In this document: piece after piece, positions 9,118 through 19,886 of the stretch | How the letters are laid out: every line of letters starts with the position of its first letter | Numbering within the stretch: the first letter of the stretch is position 1 | Source: Enterococcus sp. 5H | Lineage (GTDB): Bacteria; Bacillota; Bacilli; Lactobacillales; Enterococcaceae | Length of the DNA: 64,000 nucleotides | Assembly (NCBI RefSeq): GCF_028128615.1 | Contig: NZ_AMDP01000019.1 | Coordinates: 124,001 to 188,000, forward strand | Direction: 5' to 3' | The notes under the pieces: generated by a model | The model's input: only the letters and a program-made list of their open reading frames with translations | Databases searched by the model: none | What the model was told of the DNA's origin: nothing | Position numbers and translations under genes: made by a program

Positions 9118-10304
9118 TAATAACTCACCGCCTCAATATTTTTAATTGTTCGAACGCGAATGATATTTTCTGCTGCTTGAATTTTTTCTGCCGCGGCCGC
9201 AATTTTTTCCTCGTCTGTTTCATCAATGTCTACGATAGTGTAAGCAAAATCATCACGGCTGCGGTTAATCATAGTATCAATGTTAATATCTAGATTAGCG
9301 ATGCCAGTTGAAATTTGACCTAACATATTCGGGATGTTTCTGTGAACGATTGTAAAGCGAAACGGTGAATTAAAGGCCATTTCCACAGTTGGAAAGTTGA
9401 CAGAACGTTTGATGTTGCCTGTTTCAAGGAATTTTTTCAAAGTACGAGCAGCCATTTTAGCACAATTAACCTCAGCTTCTTCGGTAGAAGCTCCTAAATG
9501 TGGTAACACTAAAATCTTTTCGTTATTTAGTAGACGTTCATCAGCAAAGTCGGTGACAAAGTTACTAATTTCTCCTTGTTCAATTGCTTCAATTACGGCT
9601 TCGGTTTCAACTAGTTCACCGCGAGCAAAGTTTAGTAAAACAGCATTTTTTTTCATTTTTGCTAATTGTTCTTTACCAATTAAATGGTGCGTATTTTCAG
9701 ATAATGGAACATGAACGGTAACAAAATCACAGCTTGCTAAAACTTCGTCCATACTTTGGGCACGTTTTACTCGGCGTGAAATGCTCCAAGCTGTATCAAC
9801 TGAAACAAATGGATCAAAACCAGTAACTTCCATGCCTAAACGGTAAGCATCATTGGCAACCATTGCGCCGATTGCACCTAAACCGATCACGCCTAATTTT
9901 TTCCCTTCCAGCTCTGTTCCGGCAAATTGTTTTTTCTGAGCTTCAGCTTGTTCTTCTGCATCTCCACCTGTTAAGTTTTGAACCCAGTTTGCCCCTCTTA
10001 GAATTGGACGAACAGAAAGTAACAGACAAGCAATGACTAATTCTTTTACGGCATTCGCATTGGCACCAGGTGTATTAAAAACAACAATCCCATCTTCGGT
10101 ACATTGAGAAACTGGAACATTGTTGGTTCCGGCACCAGCTCGAGCGATCGCTAAAACAGAAGCGGGAAAATTATAATCATGTAATTTTTGGCTTCGTAAA
10201 ATGATTCCAGCAGGTGTTTCTGTTTGGTTAATTGTAAAATTGTCATCATCAAAGCGAGCTAAACCTACAGGGGCGATTGCGTTAAATGTTTTAATATCGT
10301 ACAT
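9117..10304 (-). CDS. serA: D-3-phosphoglycerate dehydrogenase
   Basis: SerA oxidises 3-phosphoglycerate to 3-phosphohydroxypyruvate with NAD, the first step of serine synthesis. In 395 residues it has the substrate-binding part, an NAD-binding Rossmann segment (GVIGLGAIGAMVAN, about 138-152), the catalytic Arg-Glu-His pattern (NFARGELV; LPHLGAST) and a C-terminal ACT domain (about 320-395) that may sense serine. The ATG begins directly after the serC stop codon, and its GGAGG lies inside the end of serC. Confidence 0.96.
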   Translation of the reverse strand: MYDIKTFNAIAPVGLARFDDDNFTINQTETPAGIILRSQKLHDYNFPASVLAIARAGAGTNNVPVSQCTEDGIVVFNTPGANANAVKELVIACLLLSVRPILRGANWVQNLTGGDAEEQAEAQKKQFAGTELEGKKLGVIGLGAIGAMVANDAYRLGMEVTGFDPFVSVDTAWSISRRVKRAQSMDEVLASCDFVTVHVPLSENTHHLIGKEQLAKMKKNAVLLNFARGELVETEAVIEAIEQGEISNFVTDFADERLLNNEKILVLPHLGASTEEAEVNCAKMAARTLKKFLETGNIKRSVNFPTVEMAFNSPFRFTIVHRNIPNMLGQISTGIANLDINIDTMINRSRDDFAYTIVDIDETDEEKIAAAAEKIQAAENIIRVRTIKNIEAVSY

Positions 10305-11396
10305 CTATTTAGTTCCTCCGTTTTCTGCTTCGAATTTCTTCATTAAGTCAACTAAAGCTTCTACACCAGCTTTAGGAAAGGCATTATATAAACTAGCCCG
10401 CATACCACCGACAGAACGGTGTCCTTTTAGGTTTTCAAAACCCGCGGCTACTGCTTCTTGGTTGAATTTTTTATCCAGTGCATCATTTCCAGTAATGAAA
10501 GGGATATTGTTGATTGAGCGGTCTTTTGGGTTCACTGGTGAAGAGAATAGAGCAGATGCATCAATTTCATCGTATAAAATCGAGGCTTTCTCTTTATTAA
10601 GTTTTTCCATTTGACTAGCGCCGCCTTGTTCTTTGATCCATTCGAAAACAAGTTTTGCCATATAGATACTGTAGGTTGGCGGTGTATTGTACATTGAACC
10701 GTTTTTGGCATGAATATCGTAATCTAACATAGCGCTTAAAACATCAACTTGACCGATTAAATCTTCTCGTACAATCACTACCGTTAAACCAGCTGGACCG
10801 ATATTTTTTTGAGCACCGGCATAGATTAAACCGAAATCAGCAACGTTGTAATTAATAGATAAAATATTTGAAGACATATCTGCTACAAGCGGTACGTTAC
10901 CTGTTTTTGGTAGATCGTAAATGGTTGTGCCTTCGATTGTGTTATTCGTTGTAATATGAACATATGCTGCATCTTGCGGAATATCTTCTAGATGAACTTC
11001 AGGAATATAGGTGAAGTTTTTGTCTTTGCTTGAGGCAATCACTTGAACTTCAACATTATCGATTTTTTTAGCTTCACTGATCGCTTTTTTAGACCATGAA
11101 CCTGTATTTACATATAAAGCTTTTTTATTTTGAGCTAAATTTAGTGGCACCATTGTAAATTGTGTGCTAGCGCCACCTTGTAAAAATAGGACTTTATAAT
11201 TATCGGGAATATTCATTAATTCTCGAAGTAATGTTTCGGCATTTTCGATGATCGTTTCAAAAAGGGAGGAACGATGACTCAACTCCATTACGGACATACC
11301 GCTGTTTTCGTAATTCACCAATTCGGATTGTGCTTTTTCCAATACACTTTTTGGTAAAACGGCGGGACCAGCTGAAAAATTGTAAACTGTTTTCAT
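10305..11396 (-). CDS. serC: phosphoserine aminotransferase
   Basis: SerC (363 residues) transfers an amino group from glutamate to 3-phosphohydroxypyruvate, giving phosphoserine. It begins [15 protein letters not shown], typical of the family. The pyridoxal-phosphate lysine is in [12 protein letters not shown] (about residue 196), and the C-terminal [15 protein letters not shown] block is present. It is the first gene of the serine operon. AAAGGAG precedes the ATG, and a TATAAT-like -10 lies at about 11463-11468 on the minus strand. No serB phosphatase is found in the window. Confidence 0.96.
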   Translation of the reverse strand: MKTVYNFSAGPAVLPKSVLEKAQSELVNYENSGMSVMELSHRSSLFETIIENAETLLRELMNIPDNYKVLFLQGGASTQFTMVPLNLAQNKKALYVNTGSWSKKAISEAKKIDNVEVQVIASSKDKNFTYIPEVHLEDIPQDAAYVHITTNNTIEGTTIYDLPKTGNVPLVADMSSNILSINYNVADFGLIYAGAQKNIGPAGLTVVIVREDLIGQVDVLSAMLDYDIHAKNGSMYNTPPTYSIYMAKLVFEWIKEQGGASQMEKLNKEKASILYDEIDASALFSSPVNPKDRSINNIPFITGNDALDKKFNQEAVAAGFENLKGHRSVGGMRASLYNAFPKAGVEALVDLMKKFEAENGGTK

Positions 11397-11742
11397 ACAT
11401 CTATCTCTCCTTTGATAAGATCATTCATTTACTAAATTATTGTTATAGTAAATGTGAAAACAATTATAACAGAAAGCTCAGATTAAAAAAAGATTAAAAA
11501 GTAAGTTTCGTAAATTCTTTCACGGATTTTTTCAATAAGCCTAAATATAGAAAACTACACGGGTATGGTTGTTAAATTTAATCCATAGAGTACAAACTTT
11601 AAAGAAATTTATTAATGGAAAATATGAATTTATTGCGTAGTTATTATATAGACAGATTTTTTCTTTAGATGAAGCATTTCTCTTTTTCCATGAACGTGGT
11701 AGACTAACGTACATAATGAACTGCTTTAAAGGAGGTTTATTC
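11397..11742. other. divergent promoter region between serC and a membrane-protein gene
   Basis: No gene is supported here. On the minus strand TTATAAT at about 11462-11468 can serve as the serC -10. On the plus strand a strong AAAGGAGG ribosome site lies at 11728-11735. Open frames in this stretch lack start context. Confidence 0.4.
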
Positions 11743-13113
11743 TTGAATAAACTAAAAAATTTCGTTCGCAATGCATTTCAAGTTGCGCCGTTTATATTAT
11801 CCAATACAATTATTTTTGTACCATATTTTTTATTTTTGACTTTGAATGATGGAAAAACACTGGAGAAGATTTTACCGTTTGTTTTTTTCTATACATTTCG
11901 GATGACTGGGATCTTTTTATTGAAGAGTTTTAAATTGACACTTACAAGTTTTAATATCCTTATCATATCTATCTTGATCGGTGTAGTCGGCTGTCTGATT
12001 GGAGTGATGGGACACTTTTATTTTCCGGCGTATTTACTTTCTTCTGTTTTGCTTGGGCTAAGTGCAGCATGGCTTCCGGCTGCGAATACTACGGTTAATT
12101 ATCATGAAAAACAACAGGGTTATTCAGTTTTGACAGGTAAAAAATATCTCTTTATTTTATTGATTTTGGCAGGCGTGATTGCATCTTTGGCAATTAGAAG
12201 TGACTGGCGAATTCCAATAGTTTTAGGAGAATATACATTGTTATATATAGCGGCATATCATACAGTGACGCACTACCCTGATTATGAGATTGATTTTAAT
12301 GAAGTAGATCAGCAAGTAGTATCTGTAAAAGAATTTATCTTATTTTTAATTTTCTTTACTTTGTTGTTATTTATCCGTTCAGCACGTTTGTTGTTTGATC
12401 CGCAGCTTTTGGATATAGCTATTATTGGATTTTCGGGTTTATTTTTGATAGCAGCGTGGTATTTGAATCAACAACGGAAAACATGGAAGTTGCCTTTATG
12501 GTTGAACGTCTTAACTTTTGCTAATGGTATGTGTATTAATTTTCTACTGCTTTTTGGGACTTTTTATATTTCGTTACGCTTAGGGACGGATCGTTTGGCA
12601 GCTAATTTATATGCGCCATATATTCTAGGTATTATTTTTGCAGGATTTTTTATTAAATTTTTATATCGACTTTTTCCTAAAGTGGATCCAAAAGTAGTTC
12701 ATATTAGTAGTTTTATCGTTTCGTTATTTTTATTATTATTTCCACGGCTTTTTCCAGTCGGAATCTTTTTACTGAGTTGTTGTATTAGTGCAACAGGATC
12801 ATTTTTAAATCGAAATTATTATCAAAATGAAATTTTACCGCAAGATCAGCGAATAATTACAAAGTATAGTACCCAAACGAAAGGTAGCGTAACACATCAG
12901 TTATTATTGATGAGTGGATTATGGATACTGTCTAAAGAAGCCAATCTACCAGTTCAAACAATATTGCAGATCAAAGGAAGCCGTTCTAGCAATCCTGCGG
13001 TTCTACATGTTATTGAACAAGCTCATGTAATTAGTATCTTTGTCTTAATTATAGCTTTTTCGTTTATTTTATATGAAGTTATAAAATATAATGCCACTAT
13101 TGGAAAACAGTAA
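11743..13113 (+). CDS. polytopic membrane protein, MFS-like, function unknown
   Basis: A very hydrophobic 456-residue protein with roughly twelve membrane-spanning stretches along its whole length, as in major facilitator superfamily transporters. I see no diagnostic MFS signature or substrate clue. I chose TTG at 11743 because AAAGGAGG lies 7 bases before it and the product begins MNKLKNFVRNAF. An ATG at 11716 lies upstream of the ribosome site and is unlikely. The gene is followed by dut without a clear terminator. A transporter role is inference. Confidence 0.7.
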   Translation: MNKLKNFVRNAFQVAPFILSNTIIFVPYFLFLTLNDGKTLEKILPFVFFYTFRMTGIFLLKSFKLTLTSFNILIISILIGVVGCLIGVMGHFYFPAYLLSSVLLGLSAAWLPAANTTVNYHEKQQGYSVLTGKKYLFILLILAGVIASLAIRSDWRIPIVLGEYTLLYIAAYHTVTHYPDYEIDFNEVDQQVVSVKEFILFLIFFTLLLFIRSARLLFDPQLLDIAIIGFSGLFLIAAWYLNQQRKTWKLPLWLNVLTFANGMCINFLLLFGTFYISLRLGTDRLAANLYAPYILGIIFAGFFIKFLYRLFPKVDPKVVHISSFIVSLFLLLFPRLFPVGIFLLSCCISATGSFLNRNYYQNEILPQDQRIITKYSTQTKGSVTHQLLLMSGLWILSKEANLPVQTILQIKGSRSSNPAVLHVIEQAHVISIFVLIIAFSFILYEVIKYNATIGKQ

Positions 13114-13210
13114 AAAAGCACTAGAGAATATTAAAGATGTTATAAAACTAGACTGGGAATCAATAGAATATGTTAAAATAAAAATAGTTTACAAGTAGAG
13201 GAGATTTTTT

Positions 13211-13690
13211 ATGAGACAACGAGGATTTGAGATCATTTCTGATTATCAAGATAAAGGAATTACAATTCCCCAACGGGCAACAAAAGGAGCTGCAGGATAT
13301 GACTTTGAAGCAGCTGAAACAGTGACTGTACCAAGTATTTGGAAATTACAAGCACAAGGAACTGAGCCCAAACCAGTTTTAATAAAGACTGGAATTAAAG
13401 CTTACATGCCCGAAAATGAATATTTAGAATTAGTAAGTCGGTCATCAAATCCCTTAAAACGCTTTTTAATGTTAGCGAATGGTGTGGGTGTGATCGATCG
13501 TGATTACTATAATAACGATGGAAACGAAGGACATATCATGTTCCAATTTTTAAATTTTGGTTATGAAGATATGGTAATTGAAAAAGGTGAACGAATCGGA
13601 CAAGGGATCTTTAAACCTTTTCTGCTAGCCGATGAAGATACAGTTGAAAATGAACGAACAGGCGGATTTGGATCTTCTGGAAATAAATAA
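13211..13690 (+). CDS. dut: dUTP diphosphatase
   Basis: A trimeric-type dUTPase of 159 residues. It hydrolyses dUTP to dUMP, keeping uracil out of DNA and feeding dTMP synthesis. Motifs in order are AAGYDFEAAE, SRSSNPLKR, NGVGVIDRDYY (nucleotide-binding hairpin with the catalytic Asp) and the C-terminal RTGGFGSSGNK that closes over the active site. The start follows GAGGAG with 8-nt spacing, and a TTAAAAT -10 lies in the gap upstream. It precedes radA. Confidence 0.95.
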   Translation: MRQRGFEIISDYQDKGITIPQRATKGAAGYDFEAAETVTVPSIWKLQAQGTEPKPVLIKTGIKAYMPENEYLELVSRSSNPLKRFLMLANGVGVIDRDYYNNDGNEGHIMFQFLNFGYEDMVIEKGERIGQGIFKPFLLADEDTVENERTGGFGSSGNK

Positions 13691-13791
13691 GAGACATATG
13701 CTGTAGAAACGTTTTTTTCAGTGGCTGGTCTTAGTGTAAGAAACGTATGTATGATAAAATAAAGCAATAGATTGAAACGAGGGGATGACGC

Positions 13792-15162
13792 ATGGCTAAA
13801 AAAGCAAAAGTTCAATTTGAATGTCAAACTTGCGGGTACATTTCCCCAAAATACTTAGGTCGCTGTCCAAATTGCGGTCAATGGAATACGATGACAGAAG
13901 AAATTATTCAAGATACATCTGACCGTAGAGCTAGAGTATCTTTAACAGGTAAAAAAACACAACCACAACGTCTAGCAGAAATTGTTCCCAAAAAAGAGCC
14001 TCGGGTTAAAACGAAATTGGTAGAGTTAAATCGAGTATTGGGCGGCGGTGTGGTACCTGGATCACTTGTGTTGATTGGCGGGGATCCCGGTATTGGTAAA
14101 TCAACCTTACTTTTACAAGTCTCTCAACAGTTAGCTGAAATTGGCGGAAAAGTGCTGTATGTTTCTGGAGAAGAAAGTGCAGAGCAGATAAAAATGCGGG
14201 CAGAGCGCTTAAGTTCAGCGGATACAGAGTTTTATTTATACGCTGAAACGGACATGAATGAAATTTCCCGGGCAATTGAAAAACTCGAACCGGATTATGT
14301 CATTATTGACTCGATTCAAACAATGACCCAACCGGATGTTACCAGTGTTGCCGGAAGTGTTAGCCAAGTACGGGAAACAACAGCTGAATTACTAAAAATT
14401 GCTAAAACCAATGGGATTGCGATTTTCATTGTTGGTCACGTGACCAAAGAGGGCTCAATTGCTGGTCCCCGTATGCTGGAACATATGGTAGATACTGTTT
14501 TATATTTTGAAGGAGACAAGCACCATACCTTCAGGATTTTAAGAGCAGTAAAAAACCGTTTTGGTTCAACAAATGAGATTGGGATTTTTGAAATGCGGGA
14601 GCATGGATTAGAAGAAGTAGCAAATCCTTCTCAAGTATTTTTAGAAGAACGATTAGCGGATGCAACTGGTTCAGCGATTGTTGTGGCAATGGAAGGAACG
14701 CGTCCGATTTTAGTTGAAGTACAAGCCTTAGTTACACCAACTATGTTTGGTAATGCTAAGCGCACTACAACTGGATTGGACTTTAACCGAGTTTCCTTAA
14801 TTATGGCGGTTTTAGAAAAGCGAGCAGGATTATTGCTGCAAAATCAAGATGCTTATTTAAAAGCAGCTGGCGGTGTGAAAATAAATGAGCCGGCAATTGA
14901 TTTAGCGGTTGCAGTTAGTATCGCCTCCAGCTATAAAGAAAACGGGACAAAACCAACTGAGTGTTTTATTGGAGAAATTGGTTTGACAGGCGAAATACGT
15001 CGAGTAAATAGTATTGAACAACGTGTCCGTGAAGCACAAAAATTAGGTTTTACCAAAGTTTATTTACCAAAGAATAATTTAGGCGGCTGGACACCTCCAG
15101 AAGGAATTGAGATTGTCGGTGTTGCTACAATCGGAGAAACATTAAGAAAAGTATTTAAATAG
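13792..15162 (+). CDS. radA: DNA repair protein RadA
   Basis: RadA (456 residues) is a RecA-like ATPase that helps branch migration and processing of recombination intermediates. An N-terminal four-Cys zinc finger ([18 protein letters not shown], residues 10-27) is followed by Walker [12 protein letters not shown] (about 96-106), the RadA-specific KNRFG motif (about 253) and a C-terminal Lon-protease-like domain. An RBS of the GAGGGG type precedes the ATG. It sits in the conserved order radA-yacL-ispD-ispF-gltX. Confidence 0.97.
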   Translation: MAKKAKVQFECQTCGYISPKYLGRCPNCGQWNTMTEEIIQDTSDRRARVSLTGKKTQPQRLAEIVPKKEPRVKTKLVELNRVLGGGVVPGSLVLIGGDPGIGKSTLLLQVSQQLAEIGGKVLYVSGEESAEQIKMRAERLSSADTEFYLYAETDMNEISRAIEKLEPDYVIIDSIQTMTQPDVTSVAGSVSQVRETTAELLKIAKTNGIAIFIVGHVTKEGSIAGPRMLEHMVDTVLYFEGDKHHTFRILRAVKNRFGSTNEIGIFEMREHGLEEVANPSQVFLEERLADATGSAIVVAMEGTRPILVEVQALVTPTMFGNAKRTTTGLDFNRVSLIMAVLEKRAGLLLQNQDAYLKAAGGVKINEPAIDLAVAVSIASSYKENGTKPTECFIGEIGLTGEIRRVNSIEQRVREAQKLGFTKVYLPKNNLGGWTPPEGIEIVGVATIGETLRKVFK

Positions 15163-15163
15163 A

Positions 15164-15208
15164 ATAAGGAGTAGAAGTTGCACTATTTTTTCAGCAATTT
15201 TACTCCTT
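15164..15208 (+). terminator. hairpin after radA
   Basis: Imperfect arms AAGGAGTAGAAGTTGC and GCAATTTTACTCCTT enclose a 12-nt loop directly after the radA stop. The T-run that follows is weak (TTGTTCTTC), so read-through into the next gene is likely. Confidence 0.45.
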
Positions 15209-15248
15209 GTTCTTCAAAATAAGAATGATTATATTGGAGGATGAATCT

Positions 15249-16391
15249 ATGCAGAAACGTGTCATCACATTACTGATGATCGTTGTTGGCGCAAGTTTAG
15301 GTATCTCGTTATTACCGATGGCTTGGGAAATGGCGAAACAAGCAGATAATACATGGCTGAACAATAACTTTACTAACAGTTTGATTGGTGCACTTATTTT
15401 CTTTATTTTATCGTTAGGGTTAGCTAAGTATATTGTTTCAGGAGTAAAAAAATTAGAAACAGCATTGAATGAATTGAGTTTAACTTATCTTTTATTCGGG
15501 AGTGTCGGCGCGATTATCGGACTGATTATTGGCGCGATTATCTCAATCCCAATGTATAACCTAAACATCCCCTTTGTAAATAGCGTATTGCCGATTTTAG
15601 TGATGATCATTTTTGGTTATCTTGGCTTTCGTATGGGGACTACTAGAATTGACGAATGGCGTAAAATTTTCACAGCTAAGCCTAAGAAATTGCCTGCTGA
15701 AAATGAAGGGCAAGTTTTGGAACGCAAAGTGGAAGATCGTTTCCATAAATACAAAATTTTAGATACAAGCGTTATTATTGATGGTCGAATTTATGATATT
15801 GCTAAGACTGGTTTTTTAGAAGGAGTTATTTTAATTCCTAACTTTGTTTTGTATGAGTTGCAGTATATTGCTGATTCTGGTGATAGTCTAAAACGTGTTC
15901 GTGGACGTCGCGGACTGGATATTTTAAACGCTCTGCAAAAAGAAGATGGCATCTCTGTGGAAATGTATGATGGAGACTTTGAAGATATTTCCGAAGTGGA
16001 TAGTAAATTAATTAAATTAGCGAAGCTCTTAGATGGTGTTGTGGTGACTAATGACTATAACTTGAATAAAGTTTCTGAGTTCCAAAATGTCCCTGTTTTA
16101 AATATTAATGCTTTAGCAAACGCAGTAAAACCTGTAGTGATTCCTGGTGAAACAATGAATGTGATGGTGGTTAAAGCTGGTACTGAGCGTCAGCAAGGTG
16201 TAGCTTACTTGGACGATGGCACGATGGTTGTTGTGGAAGATGGTCAACATTATATGAATGAACATATACAAGTCGTTGTTACTAGTGCATTACAGACGGC
16301 AGCAGGACGTATGATTTTTGCGAAACCAGCACATTCTGGTCGTGGTATTGATGATAGTAAAGAAGATCAAAAATCCAATGAGAAGAGCTAA
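15249..16391 (+). CDS. PIN/TRAM-domain membrane protein (YacL family)
   Basis: A 380-residue protein. Four membrane helices (about residues 5-120) precede a PIN nuclease domain (about 160-290) with acidic residues in KILDTSVIIDGR, NFVLYELQYIAD and VVTNDYNLN. A C-terminal TRAM RNA-binding domain follows (about 295-355). The family is conserved beside radA in Bacillota and is predicted to act as a membrane-tethered RNase. The start at 15249 follows GGAGG by 8 bases; upstream in-frame ATGs lack such a site. It overlaps the start of ispD. Confidence 0.9.
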   Translation: MQKRVITLLMIVVGASLGISLLPMAWEMAKQADNTWLNNNFTNSLIGALIFFILSLGLAKYIVSGVKKLETALNELSLTYLLFGSVGAIIGLIIGAIISIPMYNLNIPFVNSVLPILVMIIFGYLGFRMGTTRIDEWRKIFTAKPKKLPAENEGQVLERKVEDRFHKYKILDTSVIIDGRIYDIAKTGFLEGVILIPNFVLYELQYIADSGDSLKRVRGRRGLDILNALQKEDGISVEMYDGDFEDISEVDSKLIKLAKLLDGVVVTNDYNLNKVSEFQNVPVLNINALANAVKPVVIPGETMNVMVVKAGTERQQGVAYLDDGTMVVVEDGQHYMNEHIQVVVTSALQTAAGRMIFAKPAHSGRGIDDSKEDQKSNEKS

Positions 16392-17103
16392 AGATCAAAA
16401 CGCAGCGTCAGATTATGAAGTTATTTTATTAGCTGCCGGACAAGGGAAACGTATGAGAGCCAGCCGTAATAAAATTTTGCTTCACTTAATGGGGAAACCT
16501 GTTATTTCATATTCGTTAAATACCTTTTTGAATGATCCGGCATGTAAACATATCATTTTAGTTACACAAGCAGATGAACAGGATTTATTGAAAGATACAG
16601 TTAGAAAAGAAAAAAAACGCAGACATTCTCCTATAACGATTGTTTCAGGTGGATATGAGCGTCAAGATAGTGTTTATAATGGATTGAAGGCAATGCATGA
16701 TCTAAAAAATGTAGTCATGGTTCATGATGGAGCCAGACCGTTTGTCACACTTTTACAGCTAAAAATGCTTCATCGTAAAGTTCAAGAAACAAGATCAGCA
16801 ATTCTAGGCGTTCCTGTTAAAGATACGATTAAAAAAGTCGTTGATGGAATAGTAAAAGAGACAGTTCCACGTGAAACATTATGGCAAATTCAAACACCGC
16901 AAGCCTTTTATGGTGAGGACCTATTAGCAGTTCATGAGTGTGCGCAGCAAGCTGGTTATTTAGGAACGGATGATGCATCATTGATTGAAAAATATAGCAA
17001 TCTCCCTGTTTCAATGGTCTTAGGAAGTTATGAGAATATTAAATTAACAACACCGGAAGATATGCTGATTGGTGAAGCAATTGTGAAACGAAAAAGAAGT
17101 TAG
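16378..17103 (+). CDS. ispD: 2-C-methyl-D-erythritol 4-phosphate cytidylyltransferase
   Basis: IspD couples CTP to methylerythritol phosphate in the MEP route to isoprenoids. The nucleotide-binding start VILLAAGQGKRMRASRNK, the VHDGARPFV block and the TPQAF motif are clear. From ATG 16378 the protein has 241 residues, near the family norm. The ribosome site is weak, and ATG 16351 or TTG 16318 are alternatives, so the first residues are uncertain. It overlaps the preceding gene by 14 bases and lies 8 bases before ispF. Confidence 0.92.
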   Translation: MRRAKDQNAASDYEVILLAAGQGKRMRASRNKILLHLMGKPVISYSLNTFLNDPACKHIILVTQADEQDLLKDTVRKEKKRRHSPITIVSGGYERQDSVYNGLKAMHDLKNVVMVHDGARPFVTLLQLKMLHRKVQETRSAILGVPVKDTIKKVVDGIVKETVPRETLWQIQTPQAFYGEDLLAVHECAQQAGYLGTDDASLIEKYSNLPVSMVLGSYENIKLTTPEDMLIGEAIVKRKRS

Positions 17104-17111
17104 GTGAAAAA

Positions 17112-17585
17112 ATGATACGAATTGGGCAAGGATTTGACGTTCATCAGCTAGTTGCTGGGCGCAAATTAATTATTGGCGGAGTAGAGCTGCCTTTTGAAAA
17201 AGGGTTGCTAGGACATTCAGATGCTGATGTGTTGCTCCATGCGATTACAGATGCACTTTTAGGTGCTGCCGGACTTGGCGATATTGGTCACTTATTTCCT
17301 GACACAGCACCAGAGTTTAAGGATGCCGATTCAATTGAATTATTACGTGTGGCAAATCAAAAAGTTTTGTCTCATGGCTTTACTATTGGCAATATTGATT
17401 GTACAATTCTAGCAGAACAACCAAAAATGAAACCATATCTGGAACAGATGAAAAATAACATCGCAAAAGCTTGTCAGATAGAGACAAGTCAAATTAATTT
17501 AAAAGCAACAACGATGGAAAAAATGGGTTTTATTGGTCATGAAGAAGGAATGGGAGCGATCGCGGTCGCTTTACTTGATAAATAG
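17112..17585 (+). CDS. ispF: 2-C-methyl-D-erythritol 2,4-cyclodiphosphate synthase
   Basis: IspF (157 residues) cyclises CDP-ME 2-phosphate in the MEP pathway. It has the family signatures GQGFDVHQL with the zinc ligands Asp and His, LLGHSDADVLLHAITDALLGAAGLGDIG, and the C-terminal KATTMEKMGFIGHEEGMGAIAV. It directly follows ispD, and gltX begins 15 bases after its stop, so the three are probably co-transcribed. Confidence 0.97.
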   Translation: MIRIGQGFDVHQLVAGRKLIIGGVELPFEKGLLGHSDADVLLHAITDALLGAAGLGDIGHLFPDTAPEFKDADSIELLRVANQKVLSHGFTIGNIDCTILAEQPKMKPYLEQMKNNIAKACQIETSQINLKATTMEKMGFIGHEEGMGAIAVALLDK

Positions 17586-17600
17586 AAAGAGGAATGCACA

Positions 17601-19058
17601 ATGACAAAAGTACGTGTACGTTATGCACCAAGTCCAACTGGACATTTACACATTGGAAATGCAAGAACAGCTTTATTTAATTATCTATTCGCCCGTCATA
17701 ATGATGGAGAATTTATCATTCGTATTGAGGATACCGATCAAAAAAGAAATATTGAAGATGGCGAAAAAAGCCAATTAGAAAACCTAGCTTGGTTAGGTAT
17801 GGACTGGGATGAATCACCAGAAAAACCAGGTGAGTATGGTCCTTACCGTCAATCAGAACGCGGCGAAATTTATCAACCACTAATCGACCAACTTTTAGTA
17901 GGCAACCGTGCGTATAAATGTTATTGTACGGAAGAAGAATTAGAAGCTGAAAGAGAAGCACAACGAGCTCGCGGCGAAATGCCTCATTACTCTGGTAAAT
18001 GTGCGGATTTGACACCTTCTGAACAAGCTGAAAAAGAAGCTCAAGGTCTTGAACCTGTTATTCGTTTCCGCGTACCGAAAAATACATCTTATACTTTTGA
18101 TGATATCGTTAAAGGCGAAATTGTTTTTGAAACAGATAACATCGGCGGCGACTTCGTTATTCAAAAACGTGATGGCATGCCAACATATAACTTCGCAGTT
18201 GCTGTAGACGATCATATGATGAAAATCACTCATGTTTTACGTGGTGACGATCACATTGCGAATACACCAAAACAGTTAATGATTTATGAAGCGTTCGGCT
18301 GGAAAGCACCAGAGTTTGGACACATGACTTTAATTATTAATTCTGAAACTGGAAAAAAACTAAGTAAACGTGATGAATCTATTTTACAATTTATCGAACA
18401 ATATCGTGAGTTAGGTTACTTACCAGAAGCGATGTTTAACTTTACTGCATTACTTGGCTGGTCACCAGTTGGCGAAGAAGAGATCTTCTCACAAGAAGAA
18501 TTAATTAAAATCTTTGATCCAGAGCGTCTAAGCAAATCACCAGCAGCTTTTGACGGTAAAAAACTAGAATGGGTTAACAATCAATACATGAAAGAGCTGA
18601 ACATTGATGTCTTAACGGATATGTGTTTACCTTATCTGGTAGCTGAAGGAAAAATCGAAGTACAACCAGACTCAGCAAAACTTGAATGGTTGAAAAAAGT
18701 AGTAAGCTTATACCAACCACAAATGAGTTATGCAGCTGAAATCGTTGATTTATCTGAACTGTTCTTCAATGAACACCCAGTTTTGGATGATGCAGCGAAA
18801 GAAGTTTTATCAGGTGAAACAGTTCCAACAGTTTTAGCGGCGTTCAAAGCACAATTAGAAGCGATGGATGTTGTGAATGTTGAAAATATCAAAGCTGGTA
18901 TTAAAGCTGTTCAAAAAGAAACTGGTGTAAAAGGCAAAAACTTATTTATGCCAATTCGTGTAGCTGTTTCAGGTCAAATGCATGGACCAGAGTTAGGCGA
19001 TACAATTGAATTATTAGGAAAAGAAAAAGCCTTAGATCACTTAAATAAAGTCTTATAA
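17601..19058 (+). CDS. gltX: glutamyl-tRNA synthetase
   Basis: GltX (485 residues) charges tRNA-Glu and, in organisms that lack GlnRS, also tRNA-Gln for later amidation. The HIGH-type signature is [14 protein letters not shown] (residues 10-23), the KMSKS-type loop is [10 protein letters not shown] (about 252-261), and a helical anticodon-binding domain makes up the C-terminal third. An AAGAGG site precedes the ATG. It follows ispF closely and precedes a T-box-controlled cysteine operon. Confidence 0.97.
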   Translation: MTKVRVRYAPSPTGHLHIGNARTALFNYLFARHNDGEFIIRIEDTDQKRNIEDGEKSQLENLAWLGMDWDESPEKPGEYGPYRQSERGEIYQPLIDQLLVGNRAYKCYCTEEELEAEREAQRARGEMPHYSGKCADLTPSEQAEKEAQGLEPVIRFRVPKNTSYTFDDIVKGEIVFETDNIGGDFVIQKRDGMPTYNFAVAVDDHMMKITHVLRGDDHIANTPKQLMIYEAFGWKAPEFGHMTLIINSETGKKLSKRDESILQFIEQYRELGYLPEAMFNFTALLGWSPVGEEEIFSQEELIKIFDPERLSKSPAAFDGKKLEWVNNQYMKELNIDVLTDMCLPYLVAEGKIEVQPDSAKLEWLKKVVSLYQPQMSYAAEIVDLSELFFNEHPVLDDAAKEVLSGETVPTVLAAFKAQLEAMDVVNVENIKAGIKAVQKETGVKGKNLFMPIRVAVSGQMHGPELGDTIELLGKEKALDHLNKVL

Positions 19059-19081
19059 TTATAAATATATTGAAAAGAAGA

Positions 19082-19294
19082 AGTAAAAGAGTGCTTGTCT
19101 TCAGAGAGACTGTGGTTGGTGTAAACAGTCGGCAATACTTTTTGAAATGCATCTTTGAATAGTTTCAGCGATACGTAGTTGAAAACGGCCAACAACCGTT
19201 ATCTGTTTTGAGGCAGGGAAACCTGTGAAAAAAAGTGGAACCACGTGAAAGCGTCTTTTAAACGGAGTTATTTCGTTTAAAAGATGCTTTTTTA
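19082..19294 (+). promoter_or_regulatory. T-box riboswitch (tRNA-Cys) upstream of cysE-cysS
   Basis: The leader has stem I features (AGAGA then GGTTGGTG) and a specifier codon TGC (Cys) at 19148-19150 in a GAAATGCATC loop. The T-box bulge TGGAACC at 19236-19242 can pair with an acceptor end UCCA, as in tRNA-Cys with U73. A terminator hairpin (15-bp arms at 19250-19264 and 19274-19288, then six T) follows. Uncharged tRNA-Cys would favour the antiterminator and switch on cysE-cysS and the genes behind them. Confidence 0.9.
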
Positions 19295-19337
19295 TTTTAA
19301 GTACAGGTAAAAATTAATAGATGAAAGGAAAAGAACT

Positions 19338-19886
19338 ATGGGATGGTTAAAAAAAGCAGTCCAAGCGGTCAAAGTAAATGATCCTGCGGCACGATCAACA
19401 TTAGAAGCCTTACTTACCTATCCAGGTGTACATGCGTTGTTTTGGCATCGCTTTTCGCATTTTTTATATCGGCACCGTCTGTTTTTATTAGCGAAAATAC
19501 ACGCGCAGTTTTGGCGGTTTTTGACAGGAATAGAAATTCATCCTGGTGCAAAAATAGCTTCTGGTGTTTTTATCGATCATGGCATGGGAATTGTGATTGG
19601 ACAGACTGCAGAAATTGAAGAAGATGTAGTGTTGTTTCATGGTGTCACATTAGGAGGAACTGGGAAAGATACGGGCAAACGGCATCCAACGGTGAAAAAA
19701 GGTGCAATGATTCATGCACATGCTCAGATTTTAGGCCCAGTAATTATTGGAGAACGAGCAAAAATTGGTGCTGCAGCGGTTGTTTTGACGGACATTCCTG
19801 ATGATGCAACAGCGGTCGGTGTACCTGCAAAAGTAGTAAGAATAAAGGGAAAGAAATTGGGGGAGAGATATGATTCAAATTTATAA
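19338..19886 (+). CDS. cysE: serine O-acetyltransferase
   Basis: CysE (182 residues) acetylates serine with acetyl-CoA, giving O-acetylserine for cysteine synthesis. The short N-terminal helical part is followed by a left-handed beta-helix of hexapeptide repeats (about 65-165) with the active-site region [14 protein letters not shown] and [16 protein letters not shown]. It is the shorter Gram-positive type. It is the first gene behind the T-box and overlaps cysS by 17 bases. Confidence 0.96.
   Translation: MGWLKKAVQAVKVNDPAARSTLEALLTYPGVHALFWHRFSHFLYRHRLFLLAKIHAQFWRFLTGIEIHPGAKIASGVFIDHGMGIVIGQTAEIEEDVVLFHGVTLGGTGKDTGKRHPTVKKGAMIHAHAQILGPVIIGERAKIGAAAVVLTDIPDDATAVGVPAKVVRIKGKKLGERYDSNL

Noticed and set aside
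11541-11771. 76-codon minus-strand frame upstream of serC
   Set aside because: It overlaps the real start and ribosome site of the plus-strand membrane-protein gene and has no supported start.
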